Of a DNA stretch of 64,000 nucleotides, positions 35,440 through 48,361 are shown piece by piece. Each line of letters opens with the position of its first letter. Position 1 is the first letter of the stretch. Source of the stretch: Croceicoccus gelatinilyticus. Its GTDB lineage: Bacteria; Pseudomonadota; Alphaproteobacteria; Sphingomonadales; Sphingomonadaceae. A model generated the notes under the pieces. The model had not been told where the DNA came from and did no database searches. It was given only the letters and a program-made list of their open reading frames with translations. The position numbers and the translations under genes were made by a program. The DNA is taken from assembly GCF_018398395.1 (NCBI RefSeq), contig NZ_JAHCBF010000006.1:238658-302657 (forward strand). The letters are read 5' to 3'.

Positions 35440-38118
35440 ATGGACTTCAGAACTTTCCTTCTCGCCGGTGGCGCCGTGGCGGCGCTGATTGCTGCACCTG
35501 CACATGCTCAGGAAGGGGGTTCTGAAACAGATGGTGCAGGCGAAACCCAGGCCGCGCCGATAGTCGTGACGGGTTCGCGCATCCGCCGCGCTGACATCGA
35601 AGGTGTTGGGCCGACGACCGTCGTCACTCAGGATGAAATCGCCAATACCGGCATCGTCAATGTCGAAACCCTGTTGCAGCGTCTGCCCGCCAACGCCGGC
35701 CAGGCTGGCAACCAAACGGCGGCATACTGGACCGGTAACGGTTGGGGGACGTCGCAGGTCAACCTTCGCGGTCTTGGCATCAAGCGTACGCTGGTCCTGC
35801 TGAACGGCCGCCGCATTGTTGCGGGCGGCACGGGCGCGAACTCGTCGCCGGATCTGAACATGATCCCGGTCAACATGTTGGCTCGTACCGAAGTGCTGAA
35901 GGACGGCGCTTCGGCCGTTTATGGCGCAGATGCCGTCGCCGGCGTCGTCAACCTCATCACCCGCAAGGATTTCGAAGGTCTCGAGGTCGGCGGACGCTAT
36001 GGCATCACCGAAGAAGGCGACGGGCAGGACCGCACGCTCGACTTCATGGGCGGCATTCGCGGCGAACGCGGTGGCGTAATGGTGGCAGCGACTTACCAGA
36101 ACACCGATCCCATCAATATGGGTGACCGTGTACCCTGCGCTTACAGCGGTGCGTCGGGTTCTCTGGTTTGCAGCAACAGTGCGTCGACAATCGGTGGCCG
36201 TGCGGCCTTGCCTGACGGCACCATGATCAATTTCAACCAGGAACTTGGTGGCGACGGCGACTTCTACGAGCCATATTCCTCGGCCATTCACAATTACAAC
36301 TATGTCCGTGATCTCAACGCGGTGAACCCGATCGAGCGCTATAACATCGCGGCATTTGGCGATTATGCGCTGACCGATTCCGTCGAGCTGTTCGGCGAGT
36401 TCCTCTACACCAAGCGGAAGACGAACCAGATCGCGACGCCCGGTACGCTGCGGAATATCGCGATCGCAGCGGACAATCCGATCAACCCGACGGGCGAGGA
36501 TATTCTACTGATCCAGCGGCGCCTGAAGGAAGCCGGACCGCGCGGGTTCTTCCAGGATACAGATACCTACCAGGCAAGCGGCGGACTGCGCGGCCAACTG
36601 TCGAGCGGGTGGAATTGGGAAGTCGCGGCGACTTGGGGCAAGAACACTGGTGACGATGGGCAAACGAACGTCGTCAATCTCGAGAAGCTCGGTTATGCGC
36701 TCGATCCGAACACTTGTGGTTCGAACGGCATCCCCTGCGCCGACCTGCTCGGGTATGGCGACCTGACGCCGGAAGCGCTTGACTACCTTCTGTTCACGTC
36801 GGTCGGCACTGGTGGCAATGAACTGTTCTCAGTGACGGGTGATGTAACTGGTGACCTGTTCAATCTTCCGGCAGGCACGGTCGGCTTTGCCGCTGGCGCA
36901 ACCTACCGCAAGGAAAAGGGTTGGCGCACGCCGGACGAACTGACGATCGCGGGTATTGCAAATACAAACCAGCAAGACCCGATTTCCGGTTCGATCTCGG
37001 CCAAGGAAGCTTATGCCGAAGTTTCGGTCCCCGTGTTTGGCGACGCGCCTTTCGCGCAGTCCTTCGTCCTCGACGGCGCATTGCGCTTTTCCGATTACGA
37101 CCTGTTCGGCACAGACTGGAACTACAAGCTTGGTGCAGACTGGGCGATCGTCGAGGGCGTGAGGTTGCGCGCGACTTATGGCACCGGTTTCCGCGTCCCC
37201 AACGTCCCCGAACTGTTCAGCGGTGTTTCCGAAGGCAACCTGACCACGACCGATCCGTGCAGTGGCTATAGCACCAGCGGTAACGCGACACTGATCGCCA
37301 ATTGCCAGGCATCGGGCGTCCCTGCGGGTTACACTCAGCTTGGCGGAACGGTGCTGACCAGCCGTGGCGGCAATCCCGATCTTCAGCCAGAAGATTCGAC
37401 CACTTGGACGCTGGGTGCAGTGATCGAGCCGACCAGCGGACTGACCTTCACCGCCGACTGGTTCGACATCGAGATCAAGGATGCGATCCGCACGATCCCG
37501 GGCTCGACGAAGCTGGCGGTCTGCTACGCAAGCGAGAATCTGAGCAGCGAATTCTGTGATGATTTTACGCGTAGTTCGCTGACCGGCGAAATCACTTACC
37601 TTCAGGCGCAGTCGATCAATACTGGTCTCGAGAAGATGAGCGGTCTCGACCTCGGCATGATCTACGACCGGATGATCGGCGACTTCGAAGTGACGCTTAA
37701 CCTCAACGTCACCTGGCTCAACGAATATGTCGTCTATCCGTTCGAAGGCGGCGATCCGATCGAGTTTGACGGTCATATCGGCGGCGGCAATGGCGGCTAT
37801 CCGGAATGGCGCGGTTATGGCGTACTTTCGGTCGCCAAGGGCGCTGTTACGGGTACGTGGTCGACCCAATGGATCGGCTCGGGCACTGACTTCAACGCAG
37901 CTCCGGGCGATCTTGGCTATTCCATGCCGGACGTCTTCTACCATAACGCGCAGATCGCGTTCGACGTGGCGGACAACTATCGCTTCTCCTTCGGTGTCGA
38001 CAATGTATTCGACCGTGATGCGCCGTTCGTGCGCAGCTGGACCGATGCGAATACCGACACGATGACTTACGACCTCATGGGCCGCAGGTTCTATGTCGGC
38101 GTGCGCGCCGGCTTCTGA
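35440..38118 (+). CDS. TonB-dependent outer-membrane receptor
   Basis: 892 residues with a signal peptide (AAPAHAQE, near residue 23), a plug domain (about 40-170: IVVTGSRIRRADI, LNGRRIVAGG, then EVLKDGASAVYGADAVAGVVN) and a large barrel ending in the terminal Phe of VGVRAGF. Such receptors import scarce substrates using the proton-motive force through TonB. Substrate is not visible. The position next to hutC, with a HutC-like site upstream, and the PepSY/cupin/protease genes behind it suggest uptake linked to histidine or a metal-histidine complex; this is inference. Confidence 0.9.
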   Translation: MDFRTFLLAGGAVAALIAAPAHAQEGGSETDGAGETQAAPIVVTGSRIRRADIEGVGPTTVVTQDEIANTGIVNVETLLQRLPANAGQAGNQTAAYWTGNGWGTSQVNLRGLGIKRTLVLLNGRRIVAGGTGANSSPDLNMIPVNMLARTEVLKDGASAVYGADAVAGVVNLITRKDFEGLEVGGRYGITEEGDGQDRTLDFMGGIRGERGGVMVAATYQNTDPINMGDRVPCAYSGASGSLVCSNSASTIGGRAALPDGTMINFNQELGGDGDFYEPYSSAIHNYNYVRDLNAVNPIERYNIAAFGDYALTDSVELFGEFLYTKRKTNQIATPGTLRNIAIAADNPINPTGEDILLIQRRLKEAGPRGFFQDTDTYQASGGLRGQLSSGWNWEVAATWGKNTGDDGQTNVVNLEKLGYALDPNTCGSNGIPCADLLGYGDLTPEALDYLLFTSVGTGGNELFSVTGDVTGDLFNLPAGTVGFAAGATYRKEKGWRTPDELTIAGIANTNQQDPISGSISAKEAYAEVSVPVFGDAPFAQSFVLDGALRFSDYDLFGTDWNYKLGADWAIVEGVRLRATYGTGFRVPNVPELFSGVSEGNLTTTDPCSGYSTSGNATLIANCQASGVPAGYTQLGGTVLTSRGGNPDLQPEDSTTWTLGAVIEPTSGLTFTADWFDIEIKDAIRTIPGSTKLAVCYASENLSSEFCDDFTRSSLTGEITYLQAQSINTGLEKMSGLDLGMIYDRMIGDFEVTLNLNVTWLNEYVVYPFEGGDPIEFDGHIGGGNGGYPEWRGYGVLSVAKGAVTGTWSTQWIGSGTDFNAAPGDLGYSMPDVFYHNAQIAFDVADNYRFSFGVDNVFDRDAPFVRSWTDANTDTMTYDLMGRRFYVGVRAGF

Positions 38119-38128
38119 TCGGCATCCG

Positions 38129-38839
38129 ATGAAGATAAGATGGCCCCTGTTCGTCCGGCGCCTGCACAAGTGGTTGGCGCTGGTCATCGGCCTTCAGGTA
38201 GTGCTGTGGACGGCGACCGGTTTCTACATGGTCGTCATCCACATCGACCGGATCCATGGCGATCATCTCGTCAGGCCGGTCGAGCGTCTCGCAGTCGACA
38301 TGGTGTCCCTCGTCGCGCCCGGTACGGTCCTTGCGGCCGTGCCGGACGCTTCGGAGGTTCGTTCATCGTCATTGCTGGACCGTCCTGTTTGGCTGGTGAC
38401 ATCGCCTGGAGGTGTCAGCCTGTTCGACGCAGGCACCGGCGAGCGGTTAGGCCTGATCGATGCAGATCAGGCAGAAACCATTGCGCGCAGCATCTATACC
38501 TCGGACGAAGAGGTAGCCTCGGTGAGCCTGCTGCAGGAAGCACCGATGGAGATGCAGGGACGCAAGCCGCCGTACTGGCAAGTGACTTTCGATCGCTGGG
38601 ACAGCCCGACGTTCTACATCTCGCCCGAAAGCGGTGAGCTCATTTCGCGGCGCCATTCGCTTTGGCGGATCTTCGACTTCGCGTGGATGCTGCATATCAT
38701 GGATTACGATGATCGCAGCGACGTGAACAACCTGCTGTTGCGGACAAGCACGTGGCTGTCGGTGGCCATGGCGCTGAGCGGGGCATGGTTGCTGGTCTGG
38801 GCCTTTCCGCGCCGCCGCAAGAAGAAGAAAACGGCATGA
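38129..38839 (+). CDS. PepSY-associated membrane protein (1 of 2)
   Basis: ATG at 38129, ten bases after the receptor stop. Two membrane segments (about residues 13-37 and 207-227) flank a periplasmic region with the PepSY-like TLAWHRxG-poor pattern ARSIYTSDEEVASVSLLQEAP, PTFYISPESGELISRRHSLW. The N-terminal RRLHKWLALVIGLQVVLWTATGF motif (segments RRLHKWLALVIG and VLWTATGF) is the usual start of PepSY TM proteins, often paired with TonB receptors and iron or metal uptake. 236 residues. Overlaps the next gene by ATGA. Confidence 0.75.
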   Translation: MKIRWPLFVRRLHKWLALVIGLQVVLWTATGFYMVVIHIDRIHGDHLVRPVERLAVDMVSLVAPGTVLAAVPDASEVRSSSLLDRPVWLVTSPGGVSLFDAGTGERLGLIDADQAETIARSIYTSDEEVASVSLLQEAPMEMQGRKPPYWQVTFDRWDSPTFYISPESGELISRRHSLWRIFDFAWMLHIMDYDDRSDVNNLLLRTSTWLSVAMALSGAWLLVWAFPRRRKKKKTA

Positions 38840-39570
38840 AACGCATCCGGTTCACTCCCCTGTTTTTCCGCCGGGTCCACAAGTGGGTAGGGCTGGTGCT
38901 GGGTATCCAGTTCATCCTCTGGTCCGTCAGCGGCGCGATGATGGCATTCATCGACATGACGGACGTGCGCGACCAACCGATGATCGCTGCCGATCCGTTA
39001 GCGGTTCCGGGGCTGCTCGCACCGGCGGACCTTGGCATCGGAGAAGTCGAAAGCCTGAAGCTTTCGATGGCTGACGGACGTCCGGTCTACGAAATTGGCG
39101 AGAGCGGGTCCCTGCGTATCGTCGACGGTCTGACCGGCAATCCGGTGACAGTGGACGAAGCCCTCGTGCGCCAGCGCGCGACTGCCATGGTCGACGCGCC
39201 GATCCGCGCAGTCTCTTTGATGGACAAGCCGAACCTGGAAGCGCGCGAGTTTGCCGGTCCGATGTGGCGTGTCGACTTCGGCGATGCCGAAGGGACCAGC
39301 GCCTATTTCGCCGCCGACACCGGTAGATTCCTCGTCGCACGCGGCGATGGTTGGCGCCTTTGGGACTTTTTCTGGATGCTCCACAACATGGACTACGCTG
39401 ACAGGACGAGCTTCAACCACCCGCTAATCATCGTGGTCGGTTTCGGCGTCCTCTTCTTGTCGGGGACGGGCTTCTATCTCCTGTTCAAGTCGTTCACGCG
39501 GCGCGATTTCCGGTGGCTCTCCCGGCGTAGGGCACCCGGCGGAAGGACCACAAGGGCCCTTCGAAACTGA
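38836..39570 (+). CDS. PepSY-associated membrane protein (2 of 2)
   Basis: A paralogue of the preceding gene, ATGA-coupled. 244 residues with the same start pattern RRVHKWVGLVLGIQFILWSVSG, cited as RRVHKWVGLVLG, and a matching end DGWRLWDFFWMLHNMDYADR before a final membrane helix. Domain and topology are as for its neighbour. Two adjacent PepSY proteins after a TonB receptor suggest electron transfer or protease control at the inner membrane, but substrate is unknown. Confidence 0.72.
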   Translation: MKRIRFTPLFFRRVHKWVGLVLGIQFILWSVSGAMMAFIDMTDVRDQPMIAADPLAVPGLLAPADLGIGEVESLKLSMADGRPVYEIGESGSLRIVDGLTGNPVTVDEALVRQRATAMVDAPIRAVSLMDKPNLEAREFAGPMWRVDFGDAEGTSAYFAADTGRFLVARGDGWRLWDFFWMLHNMDYADRTSFNHPLIIVVGFGVLFLSGTGFYLLFKSFTRRDFRWLSRRRAPGGRTTRALRN

Positions 39571-39626
39571 AGGCACTCGACGACGAAATTCACTTGCTTA
39601 CGGACCACAAGATGGAGGGTTTTCCG

Positions 39627-40349
39627 ATGAGACTTTCAACGCTTTGCCTTTTGGGCGCCAGCCTGTCGCTTGCCGCATGCAACGGCGCCGAACCGGAGCC
39701 GGAAGCGACCGAGGAAGTGGCCCACGCCCACGGTGAGGGCACGCACACTCACGATGTCGACACGGTTGCCGAGGGTGACATCAAGGACCCCGAGATGATC
39801 GCCGCGACTGACGTTTCGCCGGAATATCTCCAGCTTGCGACCAATGTCGAAATCGTCCCCGATATCGAGAAAGCGGTTAAGTCGTCGTCTGCCGTGTTGA
39901 CGCATGAAGGCCTGTTCGGCCCGCTTCTGTTCGCAGAAGAAACGCGCGCGTTCTTCATCGAACTCCAGCCCGGCATGTTCCTTGCCGAACACCCCCATGA
40001 CATCGGTTCGATCGTCTATACCGTGCGCGGCAAGTGGGTTCTGGCCAGCGAAGGCAAGCGCCAGGTCATGGAAGCGGGCTCGCTGTTCCGCTTCGGTGAC
40101 GGCATGCCCACCGGCTGGGAAGCGCCGTTCAACGAACCGGCCCTGCTTCTGATCGTCAAGCCCAAGGGCGAATCCACCGACTACAAGGTGTTCAACGAAG
40201 GCATCAAGGAAATGGCGGCCAACGTCGATGCGGATCGCAAGAAGGGCGGCGCATATTATTACGACGTGCTCGAAGAGGATCACCCGGCGATCAAGTTCGC
40301 GCGCAGCGTGAACCCCGATTTCGACGCCGTCCTCGCCCAGATCGACTGA
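39627..40349 (+). CDS. Cupin-like lipoprotein
   Basis: ATG at 39627 is supported by GGAGGG eight bases upstream; upstream ATGs lack a site. The signal ends LSLAACNG (Cys17). The mature region starts with a His-rich AHAHGEGTHTHD segment near residue 35, then a cupin barrel at about 90-190 (FFIELQPGMFLAEHPHDIGSIVY-type strand set, given as its central EHPHD, and GKWVLASEGKRQ). The His residues could bind metal. Product is 240 residues. It belongs to the TonB/PepSY group. Confidence 0.65.
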   Translation: MRLSTLCLLGASLSLAACNGAEPEPEATEEVAHAHGEGTHTHDVDTVAEGDIKDPEMIAATDVSPEYLQLATNVEIVPDIEKAVKSSSAVLTHEGLFGPLLFAEETRAFFIELQPGMFLAEHPHDIGSIVYTVRGKWVLASEGKRQVMEAGSLFRFGDGMPTGWEAPFNEPALLLIVKPKGESTDYKVFNEGIKEMAANVDADRKKGGAYYYDVLEEDHPAIKFARSVNPDFDAVLAQID

Positions 40350-40359
40350 TCCGGAAACG

Positions 40360-41364
40360 ATGATGATCAAGGGAATAACCCTTCGTTCCGCCGCGATCGT
40401 GGCTCTCGCGCTTTGCAGCGCGGGAGCCTCATCGGCGGCCGAAACTGAAACCGGCACTGCTGCGGCACCGGTCGAATGGACCGCATCCGGCGATGTGGAC
40501 GTCGCCGCGATCAATGCCGACATCGTTGCCGGTAAGCCGACCGTCGATGTCGGTATCTATATTCCGTCGAACTTCGACCCCGGCTTCGAGAAGGTGACCC
40601 TGCCTTCGATGATCGAGGCATTTCGCGCGGCCAAGGAAATCTATGCGCCGACCGGCGTGCAGCTTAACCTACTGTTCGTGAGGCGGGGCGAGATCGACGA
40701 GCGTTTTCTCGCGATCCAGTCGAACGAAATTCCCCGCGTTCCCGATACGGAATACGTCAATTCCTATGTCGCTTCGAAGCGCCATCCCTCGCAGATGAGC
40801 GACATGGCCAAGGCGGCTTTCGAAAGCGTGATCGAACCGGATGCTGCCAATTCGCGAACGGTTTACCTTGTTGCGCTGCAGGACGTGATTTTCCCGTTCC
40901 TCGAAGTTGCCGAGGGGCGGAACTGGACGGTGAAGATGGTGCGTACGGGAGGGCTGTCGTTTCCGACCTATTCCTACCACGACACGATTCCCGAAAGACT
41001 GCGCGGGGTCATTTCTATCACGAACCTGTCGACGCCGAACCGCCGTCGCCGCACGATTGCCCACGAAATCGGGCACAAGGTCATGAACGTCAGTCACGAG
41101 TACAAGACCACCGATCCGGCGCACGAAATCTACGCCGAGGGCGGCCTGATGCTTTATGGCGAGGGCGAAGACATCCCTTCGGGCGAGGAGGGGCGCTGGC
41201 ACCTCGAACGCCTGCTGATGTCTCCCTTCGTCTATCGAATGGATGAGAACGGCCAGAAGCAGTGGAACGCCGACTACAAGGAAGGCGGCCATTACTACGA
41301 CCCGCTCTATGGCGAGAAGGTCGTGCACTTCCCCGGCGTGTCCGAAATGGATCCGGACTGGTAA
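40360..41364 (+). CDS. Secreted metzincin-like zinc metalloprotein
   Basis: The signal peptide ends ASSAAE near residue 27. The 334-residue protein carries TIAHEIGHKVMNVSHEY near residue 229, which is HExxHxxxxxxH, the zinc-binding pattern of metzincin peptidases. A Met-turn candidate (GGLMLYG) lies about 20 residues further. The remaining sequence is not one I recognise. The gene starts ten bases after the cupin gene, so it is the last member of the receptor locus. A peptidase that supplies peptides or metal is a possible role; inference. Confidence 0.65.
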   Translation: MMIKGITLRSAAIVALALCSAGASSAAETETGTAAAPVEWTASGDVDVAAINADIVAGKPTVDVGIYIPSNFDPGFEKVTLPSMIEAFRAAKEIYAPTGVQLNLLFVRRGEIDERFLAIQSNEIPRVPDTEYVNSYVASKRHPSQMSDMAKAAFESVIEPDAANSRTVYLVALQDVIFPFLEVAEGRNWTVKMVRTGGLSFPTYSYHDTIPERLRGVISITNLSTPNRRRRTIAHEIGHKVMNVSHEYKTTDPAHEIYAEGGLMLYGEGEDIPSGEEGRWHLERLLMSPFVYRMDENGQKQWNADYKEGGHYYDPLYGEKVVHFPGVSEMDPDW

Positions 41365-41460
41365 GGAGCTGAAGATGCGGATCAGGAATGGCGAGGTTGG
41401 TATGGGCGAGAAATTGGCCTTTTACCCCATTGCAACTCTGCGATCTGCATCATAAGCGTG

Positions 41461-41856
41461 ATGTCCATGCGAAGCGCACTCTTTTTCCTGATTGCGGTTC
41501 TGATGCTCGTTTCCCATGGCGGGTTTACGGGTGCGGTGCCGCATGCGGATCATGCGCATGGGCACGCGCACTTGAAGGATGCCGACCATGGTCATGTCCA
41601 TGATGGCGAAGTGCACGAAGCCTCTGTAGCGATCGCCTTGGTCGAAGGTGCCGAGGCCGCGCTTGGGTCGGGCGACGCCTCGGGCGAAACGCAGTCGTCG
41701 CATTCCGTGCCGCACGGTCATGCCGTGCTCGGTATGCCCGAAAGCGGGACGGAATTCGCTGCGGTCTATCATGAACGCCTCCTGCCGTCGCCGCTGCCCG
41801 CGACAGCGCTTGTCGGAACCGGTTCGGCTCCGCTTACCCAGCCTCCCTCAGCCTGA
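41461..41856 (+). CDS. His-rich exported protein at head of the efflux operon
   Basis: Starts at ATG 41461; GTG at 41458 is also possible. Residues 1-25 are a signal peptide, followed by a histidine-rich stretch HADHAHGHAHLKDADHGHVH that can coordinate Zn, Ni or Co. Similar short His-rich proteins sit just before czcC in many sphingomonad metal operons. 131 residues, function inferred from position and composition. Confidence 0.6.
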   Translation: MSMRSALFFLIAVLMLVSHGGFTGAVPHADHAHGHAHLKDADHGHVHDGEVHEASVAIALVEGAEAALGSGDASGETQSSHSVPHGHAVLGMPESGTEFAAVYHERLLPSPLPATALVGTGSAPLTQPPSA

Positions 41857-41922
41857 TCTTCCCTTCGTCACGCCCGGATTCCGTCCGGCGTAATCGTATT
41901 GGAAGTTCAGGAGTCTTGCGTA

Positions 41923-43146
41923 GTGAGCGCGATCACGCGTGCCGCACTAATGGCGGTCACGTTCCTGTCGGCAGCATCGGCCCATGCCGAGGTGCTGACG
42001 CTTGAAAAAGCCATCGGTCAATCGCTGTCGACCTCGCCCCAAGGTGAGGCGACCGCGGCCACGATAGAAGGACTGGGCGCCGCGCGCGATGCGGCGGCTA
42101 CCGGACCCGCGCCCACAATCGAGGGAACGGTCGAGAACGTCGGGACCGGCGGTTTCGACCAGTTCCAGATAGATGCGACCTATCATCAACAGCTTGAACG
42201 GGGCAGCAAGCGGCGTGCCCGTGTCCGGCTTGCCGAAGGCGATATCGGCATCGCCCAGGCAGAGGCGTTGATCCGCAGGCTCGACCTCGCGCAGGACGTG
42301 CAGGAGCTTTATGTCGAGACGCAGGCCGCAGCGCTCGAACTGGAACTGACGCGCAGCCGGGTCGAGATTGCCCGCACGCTTTTGAAAGAAGTCCAGCGCC
42401 GCGTCGACGAAGCGCGTGATCCGCTGTTCGCGGGTACGCGCGCGCGTACCGAGCTTGCCGAGGCCGAGGTCGATCTCGAACTTGCCGAACATGCGCTGGT
42501 CGCGGCCAAGGCGCGGCTTGCCCTTCTGACCGGAACGAACCTTTCGGACGCGACTGTTGTTACTGACGGTTTTCTCGAAATGCCGGAGATTGCACCGCAA
42601 GACAGCGACCTTTCGTCGATCGACCTCGCCGTTTACGAGGCTAGGCGCGAGCGGGCCGACGCCTATTACCGCCTTCAGGAAGCAAACCGATCGTCCGACC
42701 CGACCGTGTTTGCGGGGCCCCGTCTGGCGGGGAACGGGGACGTATCGGTCGTGGCCGGTGTGTCATTGCCGCTTGCCAATCGCGATCTCAATCGCGCCAA
42801 TCTTGCCCGCGCCGTCGCAGGCCAGCGGCAGGTCGAGGCGGATCTTGCCGTGGAGCGCCATTTGCGCCGTCGCGAGCTCGCCCTTGCGGCAGAGCGTGTC
42901 GAGGAGGCCCGCCACGAGGCCGTCGCCATCCGCGACAAAGTGGTTCCGGGCGCTGAACGCACGCTCAAGGAAGTGCGCGCCGGATACAATCGGGGCGGGT
43001 TCACTTTCCTCGACGTCTCTACCGCGCAGACCGACCTGCACGCTGCAAGGGCCCGCTTTCTGGACGCCCTGATCGAATATCACACTGCCCGGATCGAACT
43101 GGACCGTCTGACCGGTCGTTTCGCCGATCTCGTTGGGGGTAACTGA
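41923..43146 (+). CDS. czcC: TolC-family outer-membrane efflux protein (CzcC-like)
   Basis: I start at GTG 41923, with CAGGAG nine bases upstream; this gives a signal peptide ending SAHAEV. The 407-residue product has the two repeated helical halves of TolC/CzcC proteins (LRxxLLKEVQRRVDEAR-type segments and YNRGGFTFLDVSTAQTDL near residue 360). It forms the outer channel of the CzcCBA pump. It ends two bases before czcB. Confidence 0.85.
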   Translation: MSAITRAALMAVTFLSAASAHAEVLTLEKAIGQSLSTSPQGEATAATIEGLGAARDAAATGPAPTIEGTVENVGTGGFDQFQIDATYHQQLERGSKRRARVRLAEGDIGIAQAEALIRRLDLAQDVQELYVETQAAALELELTRSRVEIARTLLKEVQRRVDEARDPLFAGTRARTELAEAEVDLELAEHALVAAKARLALLTGTNLSDATVVTDGFLEMPEIAPQDSDLSSIDLAVYEARRERADAYYRLQEANRSSDPTVFAGPRLAGNGDVSVVAGVSLPLANRDLNRANLARAVAGQRQVEADLAVERHLRRRELALAAERVEEARHEAVAIRDKVVPGAERTLKEVRAGYNRGGFTFLDVSTAQTDLHAARARFLDALIEYHTARIELDRLTGRFADLVGGN

Positions 43147-43148
43147 CA

Positions 43149-44387
43149 ATGCGCAAATTTCACCTGATCGCCGCCCTTCTCCTCGCCGCCCCCATAGCGG
43201 GTTGCGGCGATAGCGGCACCGAAAGCGCCGAACACGGGGCGGAAGCCGCAGCAGGCGAATACGAACGCGGCCCGCACAATGGACGGATTCTCCGCGATGG
43301 GGACTTCGCCATCGAAATGACCGTATTCGAGGACGGCGTGCCGCCCGAATATCGTCTCTACGCATACAAGGGCGACGAACCCGTTGCCCCCGCGACGGTC
43401 GATGCGAAAGTCACGATCAAGCGGCTCGACGGCGAAGTCACGACTTTCGCTTTCAAGCCGCAGGATGATTTCCTGCGCGGACAGGGGGTCCTTGTCGAAC
43501 CGCACAGCTTCGACGTTGCCGTCACTGCGACCGAAGGCGGGCAGACGCACAAGTGGCAATTCGAATCCTACGAAGGGCGCGTCACGATTTCCGATGACGC
43601 CGCCGCGGCAGCCGGGATCACGACCGAGACAGTCGGCCCGCAGCAGATCGGCGAAACGGTCGAACTGATCGGGCGGGTCGAGATCGATCCTTCGGGCAGC
43701 GCCGATGTTGGCGCCAAGTTCCCCGGTCCGGTCGTGTCGGTGCACCGCAACGTCGGCGACAGTGTTGCAAGGGGCACTCTCCTCGCCAAGGTGGAGAGCA
43801 GCTATTCGCTCCAGACCTATTCGATCTATGCGCCGATCGCCGGCATCATCACGCAGCGCAACGTCAATGTCGGCACGATCGCGGGCGAGAGCCCCCTGTT
43901 CGTGATTGCCAATCCGTCGCGCGCTGTCGCCGCTTTCCCGGTATTTCCGCGCGACATGGAAAGCGTCCGGCCAGGACAGTCCGTGCAGATCAGCGGGCTC
44001 GAAGGCCGCCGCACGCAGGGCAGCCAGATCCGCGATTTCCTGCCGCTGGCAGACATGGGCAGCCAGTCGATCACGGCACGCGCGGCGCTGCCCAATCGCG
44101 ACGGGTACTGGAAGCCGGGCATGGCCGTGCGCGGCGTGGTCACGATCGATCAGCGCGAAGTGCCGCTGGCGGTTCGGACCGATGCGATCCAGCAGTTCCG
44201 CGATTTCCGCGTGGTCTTCGCCAAGATCGGCGAGACTTACGAAGTCCGGATGCTGGAACTCGGCCAGGAAGGGCCCGAGTGGACCGAAGTGCTGGGCGGT
44301 ATCAAGCCGGGCACCGTTTACGCCGCCGACAACAGTTACGTGATCAAGGCCGACATCGAGAAGTCTGGTGCGAGCCATGACCACTAA
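43149..44387 (+). CDS. czcB: RND periplasmic adaptor lipoprotein (CzcB-like)
   Basis: 412 residues, lipobox IAGC (Cys19). It has an N-terminal metal-binding-type extension rich in acidic and His residues, then the membrane fusion core: GRVEIDPSGSADVGAKFPG, given in part, lipoyl half-motifs VGDSVARGTLLAKVES and YSIYAPIAGIITQRNV, and a final VYAADNSYVIKADIEKSGASHDH tail with HDH. The adaptor links CzcA to CzcC. Confidence 0.85.
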   Translation: MRKFHLIAALLLAAPIAGCGDSGTESAEHGAEAAAGEYERGPHNGRILRDGDFAIEMTVFEDGVPPEYRLYAYKGDEPVAPATVDAKVTIKRLDGEVTTFAFKPQDDFLRGQGVLVEPHSFDVAVTATEGGQTHKWQFESYEGRVTISDDAAAAAGITTETVGPQQIGETVELIGRVEIDPSGSADVGAKFPGPVVSVHRNVGDSVARGTLLAKVESSYSLQTYSIYAPIAGIITQRNVNVGTIAGESPLFVIANPSRAVAAFPVFPRDMESVRPGQSVQISGLEGRRTQGSQIRDFLPLADMGSQSITARAALPNRDGYWKPGMAVRGVVTIDQREVPLAVRTDAIQQFRDFRVVFAKIGETYEVRMLELGQEGPEWTEVLGGIKPGTVYAADNSYVIKADIEKSGASHDH

Positions 44388-44395
44388 GGGGCTGA

Positions 44396-47551
<3,156 letters not shown>

Positions 47552-47611
47552 CAATCACACGCAGCGTCCGGCCAGGCCGGTCGCTGCGATAAAGAACGGA
47601 GTTTTCCGACA

Positions 47612-48334
47612 ATGCAGATATCCATTCTGAACAACCTGCGGGAGACGAGGACACGATACCTCGTTGCTGCGGCCTTGATGCTGTTCCTGATGTTCACTGG
47701 CGTCGATGCCTGGGCCCATAATGTGGCCGAGGGGGACAAGGGCTATATCCAGGAATCGAGCGGCATCCTGATCATGCCCTTCATCTACCTCGGCGCAAAG
47801 CACATGGTGACCGGATACGATCACCTGCTGTTCCTGTTCGGAGTGATCTTCTTCCTCTACCGGCTGAAGGATGTCGGGATCTACGTCACCCTGTTCGCGA
47901 TCGGGCACTCGACGACGCTCCTGTTCGGAGTGCTGACGGGGATCACGGCCAATGCCTACCTGATCGATGCGATCATCGGCCTTTCGGTCGTCTACAAGGC
48001 GCTCGACAACCTCGGCGCGTTCCAGCGCTGGTTCGGGGTGCAACCCAATACCAAAGTCGCGACGCTGATCTTCGGGTTCTTCCACGGCTTCGGTCTTGCC
48101 ACGAAGATCATCGAATTCGAGATCGCGCAGGACGGGCTCATCCCCAACCTTCTGGCTTTCAACGTCGGTGTCGAGATCGGTCAGTTGCTCGCGCTTGGCG
48201 CGATCCTGATCCTCATGGGTTTCTGGCGCAGGACGGGCAGCTTCATGCGTCATGCCTTTGCCGCCAACACGCTTCTGATGACAGCCGGCTTCATCCTCGT
48301 GGGATACCAGCTCGTCGGCTATTTTGTCGCTTGA
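47612..48334 (+). CDS. HupE/UreJ-family membrane protein
   Basis: 240 residues, about six membrane helices after an N-terminal exported part. The motifs GAKHMVTGYDHLLFLFGVIF and FGFFHGFGLATKI, shown here as HMVTGYDHLLFL and GFFHGFGLA, are typical of HupE/UreJ proteins, which carry nickel or cobalt. It sits between czcA and a small anchor protein in the efflux cluster, a common companion. Confidence 0.8.
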   Translation: MQISILNNLRETRTRYLVAAALMLFLMFTGVDAWAHNVAEGDKGYIQESSGILIMPFIYLGAKHMVTGYDHLLFLFGVIFFLYRLKDVGIYVTLFAIGHSTTLLFGVLTGITANAYLIDAIIGLSVVYKALDNLGAFQRWFGVQPNTKVATLIFGFFHGFGLATKIIEFEIAQDGLIPNLLAFNVGVEIGQLLALGAILILMGFWRRTGSFMRHAFAANTLLMTAGFILVGYQLVGYFVA

Positions 48335-48361
48335 ACCATTTTATCTTCCGGAGAATAAACG

